This document shows, one piece after another, positions 59,296-64,000 of a stretch of DNA of 64,000 nucleotides. The stretch spans positions 23,008,934 to 23,072,933 of the forward strand of contig NC_063151.1 of the NCBI RefSeq assembly GCF_020921035.1, written 5' to 3'. Each line of letters begins with the position of its first letter. Position 1 is the first letter of the stretch. This stretch comes from Rhodamnia argentea. Its lineage: Eukaryota > Streptophyta > Magnoliopsida > Myrtales > Myrtaceae. The translations under genes and the position numbers were made by a program. The notes under the pieces are model-generated. The model saw only the letters and a list, made by a program, of their open reading frames with translations. It ran no database searches and had not been told where the DNA came from.

Positions 59296-61554
59296 CTTAT
59301 AAATTGCATTAAGTCAACAATGGATATGCCGGAAGCAAAACCCGATTATTAGGGCAAAAGAATTGACGAGGCTGCACATCATTAATTTGTCGGCTGATCC
59401 AGTGGGCCTTCCTTGTTTTGTGGGTTAAGGTGATCTCATGGGCCCTTTCGAAGTTGAAATATTCGAGAAGGTTAAGGTCATGCCACCGTGTAGGATGTTC
59501 AGCAGTCTATTCCGAGGCTTCTTTAAAGACTCCCCGCTTTGAACGTTCATCTGCGCACAAGTCACAACCCGACCGGCAAGTCACGAACGCGGTCATCATT
59601 CATATTTCCTTTTGGTTGAGTTTGGAATTAGTTTGTTTTGTGCCTTTTTTCGTGAAGAGCATCTAAAAGAAGCTTGTGCTCGATAGAGGCGAGCAAAAGA
59701 ACCTATTCAATCCGTTGAATATGGGTCCGATATCCGATTCCACATGTGGACTCACCCACCTAGACTGGACCGATTTTATTTTTATCTTTATTTTTATCTT
59801 ATTATTTCAAAACCAAAAATATTAATGACTAATTACCAATTGTTCATAGTTCACTCTCAGTCAAGCTGAAAAGTGAAAATCCTAATAACCCCTTTCTTCA
59901 ACTCACGCCTCTTCTCTCGCTCACGATACTCGCTCTCAAACTCTCAGTCATGCCTATCGCAACCTTGCTCACGACGCTCATCACTCACTCTTAGTCACAT
60001 CTTTCACGGTCGCATCCTCGCTCATGACACTCACTCTCAGCCCATGCCTCTCACTCCCGATGGTGGCTCGACACCACTCTCTACCCCTCTTGCTCGGGGC
60101 TCGATGCCACCCTCAGTTCCTCTCGCTCGTGGCTCGACGCCACCCTTTGTCCATCGTTCCCTCTCCTGTAAGTCCTCGGCTTCTCTCCGGTCCGATACAA
60201 AAGTATCCAGTTAGAGATGTCTTCATGAGGAATTGCACTGTGAGAAGGTCCATTATGTTTCTTGGTTCGAAGAGATGATTAGAATACTTTGTTTGGATTT
60301 ATCTACTAGTGCTGTGATGCGATAAAAATGGCAATCATGCGATGTAGTATGTGCTCTCAAATTTGTGGCTAAAGCCTGAACTGCAAGTCCGATTCTTGGG
60401 TGGGTCCACGATCAGGTGGGCCAATTCTCGATTCCACAAACTGAGAATCGACCCTTTTGGTCTAATGCTGGTTTTAGGGTGGAAACCGGCCCACTCATAA
60501 GCCTTATCATCCCTTGGGCTCTCGAATTTACCTCGAGTGCTTGAAGTTTTGGAAAATCTTGAGTAATTTCTTTTGTGAAATTGAGAGATTGTTTTGCGAG
60601 AAAATTGTGAGAGCTAAACACTTGTTGAGTTTGCTTTTGTTTTTTTTTTTTGTGTTGTAATTAGGGCATAAGAAACACTAAGAGTGTTTGAGTTACAAAA
60701 GTATGATTATGATGTACATTATATCACTTGATCTAAAGTTGAATTATGTATTGCTTTTTCCGTGAATGTAGATCACACTCACCGAACCATGTAAATGATA
60801 TCCGATTTTTTTTTCTTATTCTTGTCTAATTTACTGTGGGTTGTTTCCCTCCGCAACAATAATGATCGTCAGCCCAATAAAAAGTTAAAATCATGACTAA
60901 TGAATTTGGAAAGTTGGCCTCCATTCTATAAGGAATGGTAGACCGGAAAAAAAAAAAACGTGGTAAGCATGGAAATTGAAAGGAAAAGGTGAAAAGTAAA
61001 ATGAGAAAACAAAAAGGAAAAGGCACAGTGAAGTCCTTTCGCACCTTTCCAACCAAGAGAGAGAGAGAGAGAAAAAGAGTCCTTTCGCACCACGTTCTCT
61101 AGTGTACGATATTGGTGGAAAAGAGGTGGAGAGATGGAAATTGCGAAGCCGCACCAACTAAAGAGGAAATAGACAAAGACACAGGCCTTTCAACACAAGT
61201 TGTCGGTATTGACTATGCCATTGTCCTTGTGGTGACCGCCCATCCTAAGTTTAGGCCCCATGTCTTTAGAGTTTAGAGCCACATTTATAAGAATAACTTC
61301 TCATTAAAAATTTATTTAAAAAAATTTTCAACTTTCACTGTAATCCCAAATCTGACCATGCATCCAAAAATTGCCGTTAGTTGGTAGTTTCTTCAAGAGT
61401 ATTAACATCGTGGGGGTTGTTGTTGTTGGTCCATATGTTGATGAAGATGCGGTTTTGACCTCTAGCTGGCCCTCATATTGATAGTTTTGTGAAAAATTAA
61501 TGGCGATTTTTGGACGTGTGGGCATACTTGGGACTTTGAGACAAAAAAAAGGTT
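59296..61554. other. Spacer with a minisatellite; no gene recognised
   Basis: Mostly unassigned. Short open frames at 59418-59666, 59873-60278, 60412-60621 and 60826-61157 lack motifs. A block near 60410-60500 has GGTGGGCCAATTCTCGATTCC words shared in style with the repeat fragment near 52.5 kb. Confidence 0.45.
60062..60160. repeat. Minisatellite, three diverged units of about 33 bp
   Basis: The unit begins GGCTCGA-A/T/C-GCCACC and ends in a CCTCTTGCTCG-like phrase. Units start near 60065, 60098 and 60131. The run codes for repeats in one frame, but there is no sign of a gene. Confidence 0.7.
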
Positions 61555-62355
61555 TGAAAGATTATCCAAAAAGTCCTAAGTCTTTTGTTGTTGTACTAAT
61601 TTAATTTTGAACCTTTTAATTTTGTCAATTTAGTCATAAATTTTTTAATATTTTGCCAATTAAGTCCACATAACCAATTTTGATTGGAAATCGCTAACGT
61701 AAACGCCAACCATTCTACGTGGACGCCAACCGTTCTACGTGGCACGGTTGTTGATGACGTGAATTTTTTTTCTTCCCTTCTTCCCTTCACAGGCCTCGGG
61801 TGAGAGCCACCCTCGCTGAATCATGCAAGTGTCTCCCTCACTTGGGTGGGCGTTGGCCATCCTCACCAAGGTTGGCAAAGGAAACTCTTGCCCAATCTGA
61901 TGAAGGGTTGCCCTTGCCTAGGCGGGCGAAGGGCTGCCCTCGCTAGCCTAGGTGAGGGCAACCCTCGCCAGGCTTGGCGAGGGCTATCCGTGCCCGATTC
62001 AACAAGGGCAGCCCTTGCATGAGGCCAAGGACTTCCACTAGGCTCATCAATGGATGATAGAGGGTTGAAGGGAAGAAAAAACAAAAAGAAGAAAGAAAAA
62101 AAAGTAAAAGATAAAAAAAAAAATAAATGAATTTTTTAAAAATATTATAAAAATTATTTACGTCAATGTCGGATGTGCCACATATGACGGTCGAGTCCAT
62201 GTCTACGTGAGTGATTTCCGGCTAAAAGCGATCAAATGAAGTTAATTGACAAGATATAAAAATATTTATAACTCAATTAGAAAAATTAAAAAGTTTGGGA
62301 TTGCATTGGCAGAACTATAATAGATTTAGGATTTTGTGAATAATTTTCCCAAAAA
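61555..62355. mobile_element. Fold-back element, family B, about 800 bp
   Basis: The left end ATCCAAAAAGTCCTAAGTC matches the copy at 33600. It is followed by TTGTCAATTTAGTCATAAA, GGAAATCGCTAACGTAAACG and a duplicated CCAACCGTTCTACGTGG. The right end returns AGTTAATTGACAAGATAT and TAATAGATTTAGGATTTTG. The GC core at 61790-62045 contains several near-copies of a 30-bp GCGAGGGCAACCCTCGC-type unit in both orientations. Confidence 0.75.
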
Positions 62356-62714
62356 AATTGAAGTAGAATTTAGATTCGACTAAAAATTGAGATGTTATTT
62401 AGGGAATCAGGTCGGAAAAAAGAAGAAATTATAGGAAGAAGTGTGGTACTCCAGAATGGGGCCCAAAGCTGTACGTCCCTAAGCATAGTTTTTCGCATCT
62501 GTGACCCATGAGAAAATTATTCAGTGGTTGTCAATCACCATGTTAGTCGAGTGCATAAGCTCACGTGGCTCCGCTAAGACAGAAACACGTGTACTTTAAT
62601 GTGGCATGAAAAATTAAAATCGAAAGTCCCTTCTCTCTCCTTTGACATAAGGTTGCCGAAAGTAACGAGCAGAATCAAAGCATCACTCGTATGTTGATAT
62701 CAAAAGTCGGAAAA

Positions 62715-63330
62715 AATTACTTAAAAAAAGTCTTAAATCTATCACATTTGTGCTAATTTAGTCTTAAATCTTTCGATTGCGCCAATGAATCCTAAATCTT
62801 TTGAAAATTTTCCAAAGTAGTCTGATTGGCCAATTTTGATTGATAATCGTTTATGTTCCATCCTACGGGGCACGATTAGCGCTATCATTGACAAATTTAA
62901 CAAATTTTTAATATTTTTTTTCCATAGTCATTTTATGTTCCTTTCTTTTTTTACAACTCTGGGCTAGCGAGGTCGCTGACCCACCCTCACTAGATCCAGA
63001 CGAGGACATTGCGACCCTCATCCAGATCGAGTGAGGGTGTTGCGGCCCTCTCCGACAAATAAGGAGGGTTGTGGCCCTCTCTTAGATTTGAACGTGGGCC
63101 CAATGTCCACCCAATGGCCAGTGAAGGTTGGCCAATGAGGTTGCCAACCCATAGTTGAGTGAAAAAAAGAAAGGAAATAAAAGAAATGAAAAAAAATTAA
63201 AAAAATTACAGTGTCCACATTAGTGCTGGTCGTATTATATAGGACAGTTGGCATTCATGTCAGTAATTTTCAGTCGAAATTGCCGACTAGACTACATTGA
63301 CAAAAAATTGTTTAAGACTTAATTAGCACA
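62715..63330. mobile_element. Fold-back element, family B, about 615 bp
   Basis: The left arm has AAAGTCTTAAATCTATCACA, AATTTAGTCTTAAATC and AGTAGTCTGATTGGCC. The right arm has TTTTCAGTCGAAATTGCCG, CTACATTGACAAAAAATTG and AAGACTTAATTAGCAC. The GC-rich core at 62950-63150 repeats GAGGGT-TG-GGCCCTC words. Confidence 0.7.
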
Positions 63331-64000
63331 ATTGTTCACACTTACTCAATTCTTGGGAACTAAGCTCTTCACACACTCTTACATGGATGCCGAGCTCACT
63401 TCACAAATTGAGAGTGTTTGGCTATTTATGAACCTAAGGAGGTGGCTTCACCTCCTAATATATCTAGATATTTTCAGATAAATATCCTAGATCTTTCTAA
63501 CTAGATGGATACCCTAGATATACCTAGAGAAACATGTTTTCTAAATATCTTCTAAAAACATCCTAAGCATCTTCATAGAAATATCTAGATATTTCTATCC
63601 ATGCATTTCTTCTTAAAATATCTTAAGGAAAAAAAAAATTGGATAGCAATAGAGCACGCTAAAGAGTTTTAAAATTTTAGAAAAGAGGGGCGGTGCAACA
63701 TTTTCTTCAACATTTAGGCAACTTTGCAGCTGGATGATGTGCATATTTGCTAACATAATCTAATTCCAAATGCGTTTCATAGTGTGTTCTATGTCGATTT
63801 ACTTTAGATCGGACCAAACGCATGCTCAATTTGAAATCGTTGAAATTCAAATTAGCTGCCTGAAGGAGATTTTTCATTCAAACCTTAACTTCACATGCTC
63901 TTCGTCACAAAAACGTTCCCCCAACCTAAGTATCGATTGTGTCTTAAACGAGGAAAGAGCCTAATAAAAGGTTAATCGTAGCTAATGAATTTGAGAAAGG
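63331..64000. other. Unassigned AT-rich end of the window
   Basis: TCTAGATAT words recur many times at 63460-63600. The layout slightly recalls the promoter-like part of an LTR, but no boundaries or second copy were found. No gene was seen. Confidence 0.4.

Noticed and set aside
63340-63660. Possible LTR fragment
   Set aside because: No TG...CA ends, primer-binding site or partner copy in the window; only AT-rich TCTAGATAT words.
1-64000. Search for CRISPR arrays, operons, biosynthetic clusters, or an undescribed multi-gene system
   Set aside because: The window is ordinary plant nuclear DNA with unrelated genes. No regular repeat-spacer array, no co-directional functional cluster and no new protein system were visible.

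Overview
This is nuclear DNA from a flowering plant. The genes are intron-rich with GT-AG junctions, the spacers are AT-rich, CT/GA microsatellites sit in many gene leaders, and the spacers hold many fold-back (terminal-inverted-repeat) elements and LINE relics. The gene set (ERF group X factor, RLCK, plant SKA2, plant PTB3, DUF616 protein) fits a eudicot. The style of the fold-back repeats recalls woody rosids such as Myrtaceae, but that is an impression and was not tested.

Layout. 424-1617 (+) holds the last three exons of ribosomal protein L3; its 5' end lies outside the window. 3540-6452 (-) is a six-exon DUF616 (TOD1/MUCI70-type) membrane protein of 472 aa. 7458-11809 (-) is a five-exon SKA2 kinetochore protein of 154 aa. 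15277-21874 (+) is a 14-coding-exon polypyrimidine-tract-binding protein (PTB3 type) of 445 aa. 22808-23891 (-) is a decayed LINE ORF1 with a DUF4283 region. 24672-26151 (+) is a three-exon plant protein of unknown function. 27237-27830 (+) is a decayed LINE endonuclease. 28-34 kb is a nest of fold-back elements. 35577-38298 (+) is a two-exon AP2/ERF factor of the ABR1/ERF110 type, with a doubtful start codon. 38.3-44.8 kb is repeat-bearing spacer. 44837-51013 (-) is a five-exon DHHC palmitoyltransferase of 422 aa. 52.9-53.3 kb carries a LINE RNase H relic next to what looks like a duplicated scrap of the DHHC gene's last exon. 56414-57538 (+) is an intronless membrane-anchored kinase of 374 aa. 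57.5-64 kb is again fold-back-rich spacer.

The genes are unrelated housekeeping and signalling genes; nothing indicates a cluster or shared pathway. All exon joins were made by eye, using reading phase, splice dinucleotides and family knowledge. The phases close without remainder in every complete gene.

No clearly undescribed system was found. The observations most worth a second look are: a PTB exon of 124 nt flanked by CU-rich tracts, which looks like an autoregulatory poison-splicing switch; the displaced start codon of the ERF gene; the palmitoyltransferase-derived scrap at 53.3 kb; and the family of fold-back elements with GC-rich cores.
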